A stretch of 15,591 bases of DNA from CAYZJD01 sp964478455 (GCA_964478455.1 CAYZJD010000070.1:1-15591), one strand, 5' to 3'; shown: positions 1 to 8,275, counted from the stretch's first letter. Notes: a model not told the origin generated them from the letters alone. A program made the numbers and translations.

Positions 1-9
1 CAGATCAGG

Positions 10-21
10 CTGACCCCTTTT
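10..21 (+). repeat. partial copy of CTGACCCCTTTT terminal repeat
   Basis: The 12-mer CTGACCCCTTTT is identical to the outer part of the right arm of the large hairpin at 3064-3151. Only this end lies in the window. The bases before it (1-9) do not show the matching opposite arm, so the element is either degenerate or continues to the left of the window. It lies just ahead of the HDOD gene. The sequence match is seen directly, and the relation to a repeat family is inferred. Confidence 0.5.
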
Positions 22-64
22 AAAGTTTCTTCGTGACGGCGTCGATGGATTCCCTGGAGGCCGT

Positions 65-922
65 GTGGCGCTCGCGGAGACCGCCGAACAGGAACAGGCT
101 GAGAGGCTGTGGGCATTGCGGGATCTGCCGCCGTTCCCGTGGATCGCCACCAAGGTCCTTCAGCTTTTCGCCAGCCGGGACGATGACGTGGAGATCCGGC
201 GTCTCATTGAATTGATCCGCGCGGACGCTTCGTTCTCGAGTGAGCTGCTGCGGCGCGCCAACTCACCGCTGTACGGTTTGCGATCGCGCATATCGAGTCT
301 CCAGCATGCGGTGGTCATCCTCGGGTTGGACAACGTGAAGACGTTGAGCATGACCATCGGCATGGCTGCCTACCTGAGGGCCGCCCTGAAACTGGCGGTG
401 CTGCGGCGCTGCTGGCGGCACAGCCTCACCTGCGCCGTCCTGGCCGAGTACCTGGCGCCCTGGTGCGGCATCCCGCCGGACCAGGCCTACACCGCCGGCC
501 TGTTGCACGATATGGGACGGCTGGCACTGCTGGTGAAGTACCCACAGGCGTATGCCGACCTCCTGTCGGTCGTGCTGGAGAACGAGTTTCAGTTGATCCG
601 GAGCGAGCGCGACCTGTTCGATGTGGACCATTGCGAAGCGGGGGCCTATTTGGCCAAGGTGTGGGGATTCCCGGAGGATCTGGCCCAGGCAGTGGCACGG
701 CACCACGATCCTCCCGAGGAAGGAAAGTTCGGATTGTCCCGCCTGATCCACGTCAGTTGCCGGCTGGCCGACGCTCTCGGCTTCGAGGTGGCCGAGCCGG
801 CCGCTCCCGAGGAGGCCTCGGCCATCCTGGCCGAACTGCCCAAACGAGCGCTCTGCCTGCTTCAGACCGACCTCAACACTCTGAAGGAAGAGTTGACAAA
901 GAAGGTGAACGCGCTGGAGTAA
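65..922 (+). CDS. HDOD domain protein (signalling output/sensor)
   Basis: This 285-residue protein is almost entirely one HDOD domain, a relative of HD phosphohydrolases that usually acts in signal transduction rather than as a proven enzyme. The N-terminal helical part (about 20-110) has the family pattern ending in SPLYGLRSRISSLQHAVVI. The HD-like core follows: WRHS (H119), GLLHDMG (H148, D149), EAGAYLAKVWGFP (191-203) and RHH (212-214). There is no attached receiver, GAF, EAL or GGDEF domain, so it is a stand-alone type. The start is GTG at 65, with GGAGG at 56-60 giving a rather short 4-nt spacer. No ATG lies in frame before the upstream stop at 11-13. The C-terminus ends in a charged helix. 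The molecular target cannot be told from the sequence. Confidence 0.85.
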   Translation: MALAETAEQEQAERLWALRDLPPFPWIATKVLQLFASRDDDVEIRRLIELIRADASFSSELLRRANSPLYGLRSRISSLQHAVVILGLDNVKTLSMTIGMAAYLRAALKLAVLRRCWRHSLTCAVLAEYLAPWCGIPPDQAYTAGLLHDMGRLALLVKYPQAYADLLSVVLENEFQLIRSERDLFDVDHCEAGAYLAKVWGFPEDLAQAVARHHDPPEEGKFGLSRLIHVSCRLADALGFEVAEPAAPEEASAILAELPKRALCLLQTDLNTLKEELTKKVNALE

Positions 923-996
923 GTGCCGGCGAGGTACGCGCTGCCTCTTGACCCCGCACGGCCGCTCGACGATGATGGTCTTCGGACGCAGCCACC

Positions 997-1302
997 ATGT
1001 ACTCCGCCTTCACACTCGTGCGGTGGTTTCTCCTGATTCTCGGCGTCTTTTTTGCCTTCTTTCTCGGCCGCTGCCTGGCGCGACGAATCGTCTTTCACGA
1101 CCACAAAGCCCCGGCCAATCGCTGGGCCTTTCGTACGATCGTGGCACTCTTGGCCGTGATCTGGAGTGGAGGACGCCTGGATCTCGCGGCGGTGTTGACG
1201 CTGGCCGGCGTGGCGGTTTCAGCGCTGGCGGGTTACCGGCTCGAGCAGCGGCCGAAGCCGCCTCAAGAGGACCTTTCGAAAGTCATGTTTCCGAAGGAGT
1301 GA
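997..1302 (+). CDS. small three-helix inner-membrane protein, unknown function
   Basis: This 101-residue protein has three likely membrane helices, at about residues 6-28, 45-60 and 64-84. It then has a charged, proline-containing tail ending KVMFPKE. The first helix is rich in Phe and Leu (FFAFFLG). I do not recognise a family. It lies 74 nt downstream of the HDOD gene on the same strand and converges with the next gene, whose stop codon is only 7 nt away. No convincing ribosome binding site precedes the ATG. Support for it being real is the coherent membrane topology and the lack of a better frame here. It could be co-transcribed with the HDOD gene. Confidence 0.6.
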   Translation: MYSAFTLVRWFLLILGVFFAFFLGRCLARRIVFHDHKAPANRWAFRTIVALLAVIWSGGRLDLAAVLTLAGVAVSALAGYRLEQRPKPPQEDLSKVMFPKE

Positions 1303-1309
1303 CGCGCCG

Positions 1310-2653
1310 CTATCGCCCGACAAGTTCCTGGGCGTGAACAGGAACCCTCGTCAGGCGCTCCACCCGGGCGCCGTATTTGCCCAGCGTATTCTCCACGACG
1401 CAGTAGTCGAACCCTGGGATCACCACATCGTTCCAGTAGTCGCCGATGCCGCGCAGGGCCACGTCAAGCATGGTCACGATCTGCCGGCCGAGCGGCTCGT
1501 GGCTGTCGAGCGTAATCGCGCCGAAGAACTCCTGGCACTCGGTATAGCCCGAGTTGTGCGTTCCGGTGTACGGCTTCAGCGAGGCGAGATCGATCTTCTT
1601 GCCTATGCGATCGGACACCTCCTCGGCGCGTGACGCGAAGTAGTCCACCAGCGCCTGCTCCTGCAAGCGCGCGGGCAGATTCTCGGCGGCCACCTTCCGA
1701 TACCAGTCCTCGCCTACGCCGTAGCCTTCTTCCACGAGAGCGAACCAGAACTCCTGGTCCTCAGTGACCTTCGACGGATCATCGACAGCGATAACCGAGC
1801 GGCGGATGCAGGAGGTGAGGCCGTCGCGCTGCGGGGCGACGCCGAGGTGGACCCAATCGCCTTCGCGGATAGGACGGTTGAGCGCGGGCCCGATGAGCGT
1901 GCGGTTCGCCTCATTGGCGCCGACCATGATCTTGAAGCCGTCCTGCTCGCTGCCGAGCATGCGGCCCGCCCAGGCGCCCCAAGCCGCCACCTCGCTTTCG
2001 AGACGCCCCGGCCGCAGCACCGCCAGCATGGCACGCATCATCGCGTCGGCGACGACGCACGCGTCCCGGATGAGGCGCATCTCGATGTCGCTCTTCTCGT
2101 ACTTGGCGCGGTAGTAGATCTCCTGCGCGTCAACGACGCCGTCCTTCCCGAACTGGCTCTCGAGGAACTCGACCAGCCCGGCGGGAATGACCTGGCGCGG
2201 CGTCAGCAGCGCGATGCGGTCTACCTTGCCGCCCGCGGCGGCTTCGATGATGTCCTCCAGGCGCTCGGCTTTGACCGGATACTTTTCGTCGGCGAGCTGA
2301 AGCATCTCGGCCTTGTGTACGGCCGCGCCGGAACGCCACGCAAGCTGCTCGGCGACGTAACCTCCCTCCAGCCCGGCGACGATGTGAAAGCCCGTGGGAC
2401 CCACGACGCCGGCCACCTGCTCGATGGAGACATTCGTGTTTCCGCCGAGGTAAGGCACGTCGCCCCGGTAGTGCTCGTCGGAGAAGACGAAACCGGCGCG
2501 GAAGCCGGCCCGCTCGAGCGCGGCGTTGACTTTGGCGACTCGCGCCTGGAACTCCTCCTTCGGCGCGAGGTACTCACGGTCGATGGCGGGGGTTTCGTCG
2601 AGCACGCGCAGCACGCGCTCGAGATCCTTGCGGTGGTCGGTCGGTGGGTTCAT
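1310..2653 (-). CDS. M24 (creatinase/aminopeptidase-fold) protein with degenerate metal site
   Basis: This 447-residue protein has the two-domain layout of Xaa-Pro aminopeptidases and creatinases: an N-terminal creatinase-type domain (about 30-185) and a C-terminal pita-bread domain (about 190-440). The segment GDWVHLGVAPQRDGLTSCIRR (265-285) aligns without gaps to the PepP motif GDLVLIDAGCEYKGYAGDITR. In that alignment both metal-binding aspartates are replaced, by G271 and C282. A histidine is kept at H366 (GTHNSG), but the usual glutamate of the EPG motif appears as D397. It is therefore probably not a standard dinuclear metallopeptidase; creatinase itself is a metal-free member of this fold. 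The ATG at 2653 has a strong AGGAG with a 6-nt spacer, lying directly after the rhaM stop codon. The 13-nt gap makes it the second gene of a rhaM operon, so a carbohydrate- or metabolite-linked role is possible. Confidence 0.75.
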   Translation of the reverse strand: MNPPTDHRKDLERVLRVLDETPAIDREYLAPKEEFQARVAKVNAALERAGFRAGFVFSDEHYRGDVPYLGGNTNVSIEQVAGVVGPTGFHIVAGLEGGYVAEQLAWRSGAAVHKAEMLQLADEKYPVKAERLEDIIEAAAGGKVDRIALLTPRQVIPAGLVEFLESQFGKDGVVDAQEIYYRAKYEKSDIEMRLIRDACVVADAMMRAMLAVLRPGRLESEVAAWGAWAGRMLGSEQDGFKIMVGANEANRTLIGPALNRPIREGDWVHLGVAPQRDGLTSCIRRSVIAVDDPSKVTEDQEFWFALVEEGYGVGEDWYRKVAAENLPARLQEQALVDYFASRAEEVSDRIGKKIDLASLKPYTGTHNSGYTECQEFFGAITLDSHEPLGRQIVTMLDVALRGIGDYWNDVVIPGFDYCVVENTLGKYGARVERLTRVPVHAQELVGR

Positions 2654-2666
2654 GGCAAGCTCCTGG

Positions 2667-2987
2667 CTAATCGAGGTGGAATACCATCGGCAGCGGCCGC
2701 ATCGCCTCGTCGGGACGGCGGCCTTCAAGCGTCTCAAAGAAGGGGCCCATCTCGCGCTGCCAGCGTTCGTTCACTTCCCGGGCGGCCATGCCGTCGAGCG
2801 CCTTTTGAAAGTCCGGCGTTTCCACGTATCCGATCAGAAGGCCGTCATCGCGAAGGAAGAGCGAGTAGTTATGCCAGCCCGTTTCGCGGAGCGCCTGGAG
2901 CATCTCCGGCCACACGGCCTGGTGGCGTTGCTTGTACTCCTCGAGCCGGTCCTGCCGAACTTTGAGCAGAAAGCAGATGTGTTGCAT
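2667..2987 (-). CDS. rhaM: L-rhamnose mutarotase
   Basis: This 106-residue protein matches the RhaM/YiiL family, which interconverts the alpha and beta anomers of L-rhamnose in the cytoplasm. The diagnostic segment EEYKQRHQAVWPE places Y18 and H22 at the same positions as the catalytic residues of the E. coli enzyme (about 104 residues). GWHNYSLFL, NERWQREM and the C-terminal VFHLD also fit the family. I chose the ATG at 2987 because the protein then begins MQHICFLLKV at normal family length. A GTG at 3008 would add seven residues. Neither start has a well-spaced ribosome binding site, and an AGGAGG lies further upstream near 3028. No other rhamnose genes are present. It is the first gene of a pair with the downstream M24-fold gene. 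Confidence 0.88.
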   Translation of the reverse strand: MQHICFLLKVRQDRLEEYKQRHQAVWPEMLQALRETGWHNYSLFLRDDGLLIGYVETPDFQKALDGMAAREVNERWQREMGPFFETLEGRRPDEAMRPLPMVFHLD

Positions 2988-3063
2988 GGCGGACACCGAT
3001 GCTATCACAGGCCGCTCTTGTCCTTCCTCCTCAGCCGCCGCAAGCCGGCGGCGCTGTGACGCT

Positions 3064-3151
3064 AAAAGGGGTCAGACTTCTCTGCCCCCGAGTCGCCACG
3101 CACGTGTCAACAACATCCTGCGTTGCGGGGCAGAGCGGTCTGACCCCTTTT
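3064..3151. repeat. long imperfect inverted repeat (REP-like hairpin)
   Basis: The left arm, 3064-3088, is AAAAGGGGTCAGAC, a 2-nt mismatch, then CTCTGCCCC. It is complementary to the right arm 3127-3151 (GGGGCAGAG, mismatch, GTCTGACCCCTTTT). That gives 23 paired bases of 25 around a 38-nt loop. The loop holds a smaller inverted repeat, ACGCA (3098-3102) and TGCGT (3119-3123). The element lies between the lysA stop and the rhaM start. Its ends read CCCCTTTT outward on both strands, so it may also act as a bidirectional terminator. It resembles REP elements mobilised by RAYT-type Y1 transposases, although no transposase is present here. Confidence 0.75.
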
Positions 3152-3170
3152 CGCGATGAGCGAGCGAGGG

Positions 3171-4415
3171 TCATTCGCCGCGGATGAGGTCTTCGTATGT
3201 CTCCCGCGCCCGTACCACCCGCCACCCGTCGCCTTCGACGAGGATCTCCGGCGGGCGGGGACGCGAGTTGTAGTTCGAGGAAAGGACAAAGCCATAGGCG
3301 CCGGTCGTCCATACCGCCAGCAAGTCCCCGGGCAGCACGTTCTCGATCTCGCGATCGAGGGCGAGGAAATCGCCCGATTCGCAGACCGGCCCGACCACAT
3401 CGGCCAGGATCGTGCCCCGGGAGGTCTGCCGGAGCGGCACGATCTCGTGGTGGGATTGGTAAAGCGACGGGCGGATGAGATCGTTCATCGCCGCGTCCAC
3501 CACGACGAACTCGCGCGAGCCGGTGCGCTTGCGGTACAGAACGCGGGTCAGCAACACCCCAGCCTCGCCGACGATCGACCGCCCCGGCTCGACCATGACG
3601 AACAGGTCTTTGCCTTCGAGCTTCTTCCTCACCTCGCCGATGAAGCGCCGGATCTCGGGCGTCTCCTCGTGGGGACGATAGCGCACGCCCAGCCCGCCTC
3701 CGAGATCAAAGTGCCGGATGGGCACGCCCTGCGCGCGCAGCCGCCCGGCCAGCTCGAGCATGCGATCTACCGCTTCCATCAGCGGATCGGTGTCCAGTAT
3801 CTGGGAGCCGATGTGGCAGCCGACACCCTCCGGCGAAAGATTCCGAAACGACATTGCGCGGCGGTAGACGTCCTCCACCTCGGCGATGTCGATGCCGAAC
3901 TTATGTTCCCGCAGCCCGGTGGAAATGTAAGGGTGCGTGCCGGCGTCCACGTTGGGGTTCACTCGAAGCGCGATGCGGGCTGTCACTCCGCGCCGCGCGG
4001 CCAGGGCGTCGATGAGCGCCAGCTCGCCTTCGGATTCACAGTTGAAACTGTGGATGCCGCGCTCCAGCGCATACTCCACCTCGTCCGCCGTCTTGCCGAC
4101 TCCCGAAAACACCACCTTGGATGGATCACCGCCGGCCCGGAGCACCCGGAACAACTCGCCTCCGGAAACGATGTCGAAGCCGGCGCCGGCGCGGGCCAGC
4201 AGCGCCAGCAGGCCGAGGTTCGAGTTGGCCTTCACCGCGTAGCAGACCTGGTGCGGCAGTTCACTGAGTGCCTCATCATACGCCCGGTATCTCTCCAGAA
4301 TGGCGCCGCTCGAATACACGTAGCACGGCGTTCCGGCATTCTTGGCGATGTCGGCCAAAGCGACCCCTTCACAGTAAAGAGACCCTTGACGGTATTGGAA
4401 GCAGCCAGAGACCAT
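3171..4415 (-). CDS. lysA: diaminopimelate decarboxylase
   Basis: This 414-residue, PLP-dependent, fold-type III enzyme makes L-lysine from meso-diaminopimelate in the last step of lysine synthesis. Visible signatures are the PLP lysine in YAVKAN (K62), HKFGI (171-175), HIGSQ (201-205), the glycine-rich phosphate loop DLGGGLGV (237-244), EPGRS (276-280), the catalytic cysteine in GPVCESGD (C345) and YGF (374-376). The length is normal. The ATG abuts the stop of the upstream phosphatase gene (TGAATG), so translation is probably coupled and the gene depends on the deoC-phosphatase promoter. The hairpin repeat lies 20 nt after its stop. The family also includes arginine and ornithine decarboxylases, but the CESGD and HIGSQ context and the length favour LysA. 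Confidence 0.93.
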   Translation of the reverse strand: MVSGCFQYRQGSLYCEGVALADIAKNAGTPCYVYSSGAILERYRAYDEALSELPHQVCYAVKANSNLGLLALLARAGAGFDIVSGGELFRVLRAGGDPSKVVFSGVGKTADEVEYALERGIHSFNCESEGELALIDALAARRGVTARIALRVNPNVDAGTHPYISTGLREHKFGIDIAEVEDVYRRAMSFRNLSPEGVGCHIGSQILDTDPLMEAVDRMLELAGRLRAQGVPIRHFDLGGGLGVRYRPHEETPEIRRFIGEVRKKLEGKDLFVMVEPGRSIVGEAGVLLTRVLYRKRTGSREFVVVDAAMNDLIRPSLYQSHHEIVPLRQTSRGTILADVVGPVCESGDFLALDREIENVLPGDLLAVWTTGAYGFVLSSNYNSRPRPPEILVEGDGWRVVRARETYEDLIRGE

Positions 4416-6164
4416 TCACTTCACCTTGAGCACAACAAGCGTCTGATCGTCCGCCGTCCCGACTCCCCGCGCGTGGCGATCAAGGTCTTCGAGCAGCGCG
4501 TCGATAATCGCCTGGGGCGGCTCGCTCCAGCGCTCCTGAAGGAGACGAGCGATGCGGTCACGGCCGTAGTGCTCGCCGGCTTCATTATGCTGGTCCTCGA
4601 CCCCGTCGGAATAGACCAGGATCACGTCGTCCGTCTTGGCCTGGAAGGGGACCTCCTCGTATTCGCGGCCGTCGAGCAGGCCGAGGGGGATGCCCTCGAC
4701 GCGAGGACGGATAATGCGGCCCCGGCGGCAGATCATTGGCGGGATCGCGCCGGCGTTGGCCATCAGCAGCGTCTTTTCGCGCGGTTGCCACAGCAGAATC
4801 AGAAGCGTGACGTAACGCGCGTCGGCCTTGCGCTCGAGCAAGCTGCCGTTGAGCGCCTTCAACAGCGCAGCGGGTTCGCAGCGCCGTGGCGCGAGACTGC
4901 GCAGCAAGCCGCTGACCAGGGCCGCATAGAGCGCCGCCGCCGCTCCCTTGCCGCTGACGTCGCCGAAGGCCATGACGGTGTGGCCGTGGGCGTGCTCGAA
5001 GAAATCGTAGAGATCGCCGCTGATCTCGCGCGCCGGGCGGAGACCGACGGCCGCCTCGATCCCATCAATCTCCGGCGCTTTCCCTGGAAGAAGCACCGTT
5101 TGCAGTTCCCGCGCCGCGCGCAGGTCTTCTTCCAGGAGGCGCTCGCGGCGGGCGATTTCTTCGTAGAGGCGGGCGTTCTCGATCGAGATGGCCACCTGCG
5201 GCGCCAGCAGCGCCAGCGTCCGCGCATGGTCCTCGGTGAAGAAGCCGATGCGCTCGCTCTCGAGGTCCATCACGCCGACGACGCGGTCGCGCACCACCAG
5301 CGGCACGGCGATCTCGGAGCGGATGTCCGGATGCGTCGGGATGTAGCGCGAGTCGGCCGAGGTGTCGGTCACGCGGACGATCTCGCGTGACTCCACCGCC
5401 GCTCCGGTGATCCCCTTGCCGAGCGGGATGTGGTCGCAACACGTGCGATCGTCGAAACGGTAGCTGAAGCGGTGACGCAACAACTGCGCCTGCTCGTCCA
5501 AGAGCAGGATGTTGAACGAATCATAGGGGATCAGCAGCCGCACGCCGTCGGCGATCTTGCCGAGCAAGGCATCCAGATCGAGGATCGAGGAGAACTCCTG
5601 CGAGAGGCGCGTCAGCATGCGCAGGGTCCTGTGGTTACGGTCCACGCGCCGGTAGAGGCGCGCATTGTCGATCGCAGCGGCCACGCGCGAAGCGATTAGC
5701 CGCAGCATCGACCGCTCGTACTCGCCGTAAGCATTGAGGCGCGTGGACTGGATGTCGATGACGCCCACGAGCTTGCCGCGGGCGATCATCGGCACCGCCA
5801 GCTCCGAGCGCACTGCGTCAACGGCATTGAGGTAACGCGGATCGGAGCGGACGTCGCCGACCAGAACGGGCTTGCGCATTTGGGCCGCCGCCCCGGTGAT
5901 GCCATCGCCGAGTGGGATCTGGAGGCTCTGGACAACCTCCTCCCGGTGGCCGATGGCGTGGCGGATGCGCAATGCCCGTAGCCGCTCACTGTAAAGCAGA
6001 ATGGCGAACAGCTCAAACGGGATCACCTTGCGGACGATCTCGGCGACGTTGCCGAGCAGGCGGTCCAAATCCAGGGTCTCCGTAGTGACCGCCGACACTT
6101 CCAGCAGGAAGTCCAGCAGCTCGGAGCGCTGCCGGAACCGGATCGCTTTGGACGGGCTCGCCAT
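4416..6164 (-). CDS. GAF-GAF-SpoIIE-type PP2C serine/threonine phosphatase
   Basis: This 582-residue soluble protein has two GAF domains (about 33-167 and 193-332), a short coiled coil (about 333-356) and a SpoIIE/RsbU-like PP2C domain (about 365-581). The GAF domains are close copies of each other: IPLGDGITGAA with SELAVPMI in the first, and IPLGKGITGAA with SEIAVPLV in the second. Phosphatase metal ligands appear intact: GDLYD (D384), FGDVSGKG (D402), YSDGVED (D520) and TADDQT (D573). Such proteins usually dephosphorylate an anti-anti-sigma (STAS) protein in partner-switching control in response to a ligand bound by GAF. No STAS or anti-sigma kinase gene is present in the window. The gene starts 10 nt after deoC and abuts lysA. 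The ATG has only a weak GAG ahead of it. Confidence 0.9.
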   Translation of the reverse strand: MASPSKAIRFRQRSELLDFLLEVSAVTTETLDLDRLLGNVAEIVRKVIPFELFAILLYSERLRALRIRHAIGHREEVVQSLQIPLGDGITGAAAQMRKPVLVGDVRSDPRYLNAVDAVRSELAVPMIARGKLVGVIDIQSTRLNAYGEYERSMLRLIASRVAAAIDNARLYRRVDRNHRTLRMLTRLSQEFSSILDLDALLGKIADGVRLLIPYDSFNILLLDEQAQLLRHRFSYRFDDRTCCDHIPLGKGITGAAVESREIVRVTDTSADSRYIPTHPDIRSEIAVPLVVRDRVVGVMDLESERIGFFTEDHARTLALLAPQVAISIENARLYEEIARRERLLEEDLRAARELQTVLLPGKAPEIDGIEAAVGLRPAREISGDLYDFFEHAHGHTVMAFGDVSGKGAAAALYAALVSGLLRSLAPRRCEPAALLKALNGSLLERKADARYVTLLILLWQPREKTLLMANAGAIPPMICRRGRIIRPRVEGIPLGLLDGREYEEVPFQAKTDDVILVYSDGVEDQHNEAGEHYGRDRIARLLQERWSEPPQAIIDALLEDLDRHARGVGTADDQTLVVLKVK

Positions 6165-6174
6165 GGCTCGAATC

Positions 6175-7068
<894 letters not shown>

Positions 7069-7078
7069 AGCGGCGGGT

Positions 7079-7121
7079 CCCGGCCGCCGAGTCCTCCGCT
7101 TTACCAATACGTGCGGCCGGG
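7079..7121. repeat. 9-bp perfect inverted repeat upstream of deoC
   Basis: CCCGGCCGC (7079-7087) and GCGGCCGGG (7113-7121) are exact reverse complements separated by 25 nt. The pair sits in the leader just upstream of the chosen deoC start. If translation began at TTG 7107, the repeat would overlap the coding region. It could be an operator or an RNA hairpin, but in GC-rich DNA a chance origin is also possible. Confidence 0.4.
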
Positions 7122-7177
7122 GGCCTGCGCCACCTTAGCCAGATCGCAGGTGAGTGTACTTGTGAAGCGCCGGGAAT

Positions 7178-7806
7178 TTACAGCGCCAGCCCGCGGATTC
7201 CGCGGCGGATGGAGGAGAGGGGCGTGCCGCTGCGACTGAGCGCGAGCAAGCCGAGGACCCACAACGGCACGGTGAGGAGGAAGAAGACGACAAACGAGAA
7301 GCCGGTGGCTGTGGTCTTGTCCACGCCGAACAACGATAACCCGAGCACAGTGAAGAACTGGTAGGTGCCGACATTAGCGGGCGCGTTCGGAACTGCGGTG
7401 CCGAGATGCACGACGAGCAGAACCACCGCCCCGACCCAAAAGGACAACCACAGTCCGCAGGCAAGCATGATTAGCCAGAACGCGAGGATCTGGCCGAGGA
7501 GAAACACGAGTGAAAGACCGAAGGCGGCCCAGAAGGAGCTCGTAAGGCCGATCTGCCGCAAGCCGTCCTCGATGTGTCCGAGCAGCGTCTTGAGGATCCG
7601 GAGCGGCTTCCAGCCAACGCCTGATTCCGCCGCGGGCTCGGTGGCGGCCTTGCGCGCGCGCATGAGGAAGAAGGCAAATCGGATGGTGCCCAGAAGGACG
7701 GTTGCGCCAAGGATGTCGCCCGCCTCGAGCAGGTTTTTTGGCAGAGGCACAAAGATGGCTGTCAGGCCGATGCAGAGGGCCAGCCAAACACCATCGAAGA
7801 GTAACG
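7178..7806 (-). pseudogene. 5'-truncated, frameshifted flippase-like membrane protein (LPG synthase TM family)
   Basis: The open part from about 7801 to 7178 encodes roughly 208 residues with four to five membrane helices. It has the C-terminal signature of the lysylphosphatidylglycerol synthase TM/UPF0104 family (VPNAPANVGTYQFF followed by a Gly-Val and a final helix pair). Family members are normally about 310-340 residues, so the N-terminal third is missing. Just upstream, the pattern VDR in one frame (7812-7804) is followed, after two extra bases at 7802-7803, by LFDGVWLALCIG in the main frame. Together they recreate a family-like V-[DE]-R-L-F-D motif, which points to a frameshift. The upstream frame stays open only to about 7926, and 7812-8007 shows no convincing start or earlier helices. 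A shortened protein from GTG 7750 remains possible. Confidence 0.6.
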
Positions 7807-8007
7807 GTCAACACGAGCAGCGAGTGACGTCTCATTGGGGACCTGCGCGGCCAAATCCGATGGAAGGCACCCCCGGTCCGTCGCGAGATGGCTCAAGCTC
7901 CCGGCATGTTCCCCCCTCGCTTCCCGTCACCGCCCCACCGGATGGGAAGGCGGGGCCGGTGGAGGCGGTGGCGGTGAACTGCCGGCGAGGTGAGGGGAAA
8001 CGGGGAC

Positions 8008-8184
8008 CTACTTCTTCTCTTCGGCCTTCTTCTCTTCTGTCTGATGGTGCTTCTTGCCCCTCTTGTGCTTCAGGGTCTTCTTTGTCTCCTTCTGCTGGCC
8101 CTGGGTTTCCCCAGTGGCCTGAGAGGCGTACGTCGCCGTCATGCTCAGAGCCACGAGGGCGAAGATCGCAAACAGTTTCTTCAT
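8008..8184 (-). CDS. small secreted lysine-rich protein, unknown function
   Basis: This 58-residue protein begins with a clear signal peptide: MKK, then a hydrophobic run to about residue 17, with likely cleavage after TYA (residues 18-20). The mature part of about 38 residues is strongly basic and hydrophilic (KKTLKHKRGKKHHQ), ending in alternating Lys and Glu. The ATG at 8184 has a good AGGAGA with an 8-nt spacer, which supports it over a longer reading from 8319. It resembles the general style of small exported basic proteins such as acid-shock-like peptides, but I cannot assign a family. It is divergent from the histidine kinase gene, with which it shares a 221-nt control region, so it may be a target of that two-component system (inference). 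Confidence 0.75.
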   Translation of the reverse strand: MKKLFAIFALVALSMTATYASQATGETQGQQKETKKTLKHKRGKKHHQTEEKKAEEKK

Positions 8185-8259
8185 CGTTTTTTCTCCTGAT
8201 GTCGGGCTGTCATTTCGCCCGTACAACCCTATAGTCGTTTCGCGGCTCGGAAACGGGTA

Positions 8260-8275
8260 TAGCCTCAGAAGGCTA
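8260..8275. promoter_or_regulatory. palindrome in the divergent control region
   Basis: TAGCCT (8260-8265) and AGGCTA (8270-8275) are exact inverted repeats with a 4-nt spacer. They lie between the secreted-protein gene (ATG at 8184) and the divergent kinase gene (start at 8406). On the opposite strand this is immediately followed by TACCCGT, close to the NarL-type heptamer. It is a candidate operator for the neighbouring LuxR/NarL-type regulator. This is inference only. Confidence 0.3.

Noticed and set aside
284..294. altered ABC signature (LSPAGKQ) and Arg Walker A in the rbsA-like protein as evidence of a broken transporter
   Set aside because: Degenerate motifs in one domain are typical of RbsA/MglA-type fused ATPases. 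The numbers given here are residue positions around the second Walker A.
1847..2965. 372-codon open frame opposite the M24-fold gene and rhaM
   Set aside because: It covers two supported genes on the other strand and has the Arg/Gly/Ala-rich composition of a shadow frame.
3156..5390. 744-codon open frame on the + strand opposite lysA and the phosphatase gene
   Set aside because: It is antisense to two well-recognised genes, shows no domain pattern, and long antisense frames are common in GC-rich DNA.
7079..7140. tRNA-like stretch on the - strand (TTGGTAAAGCGGAGGAC)
   Set aside because: It looks like a D-loop and anticodon arm, but the D stem, anticodon stem and T arm do not pair, and there is no acceptor stem.
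7900..8005. run of short G tracts that could suggest a G-quadruplex
   Set aside because: Most tracts are only two G long and irregularly spaced; this is expected in GC-rich non-coding DNA.
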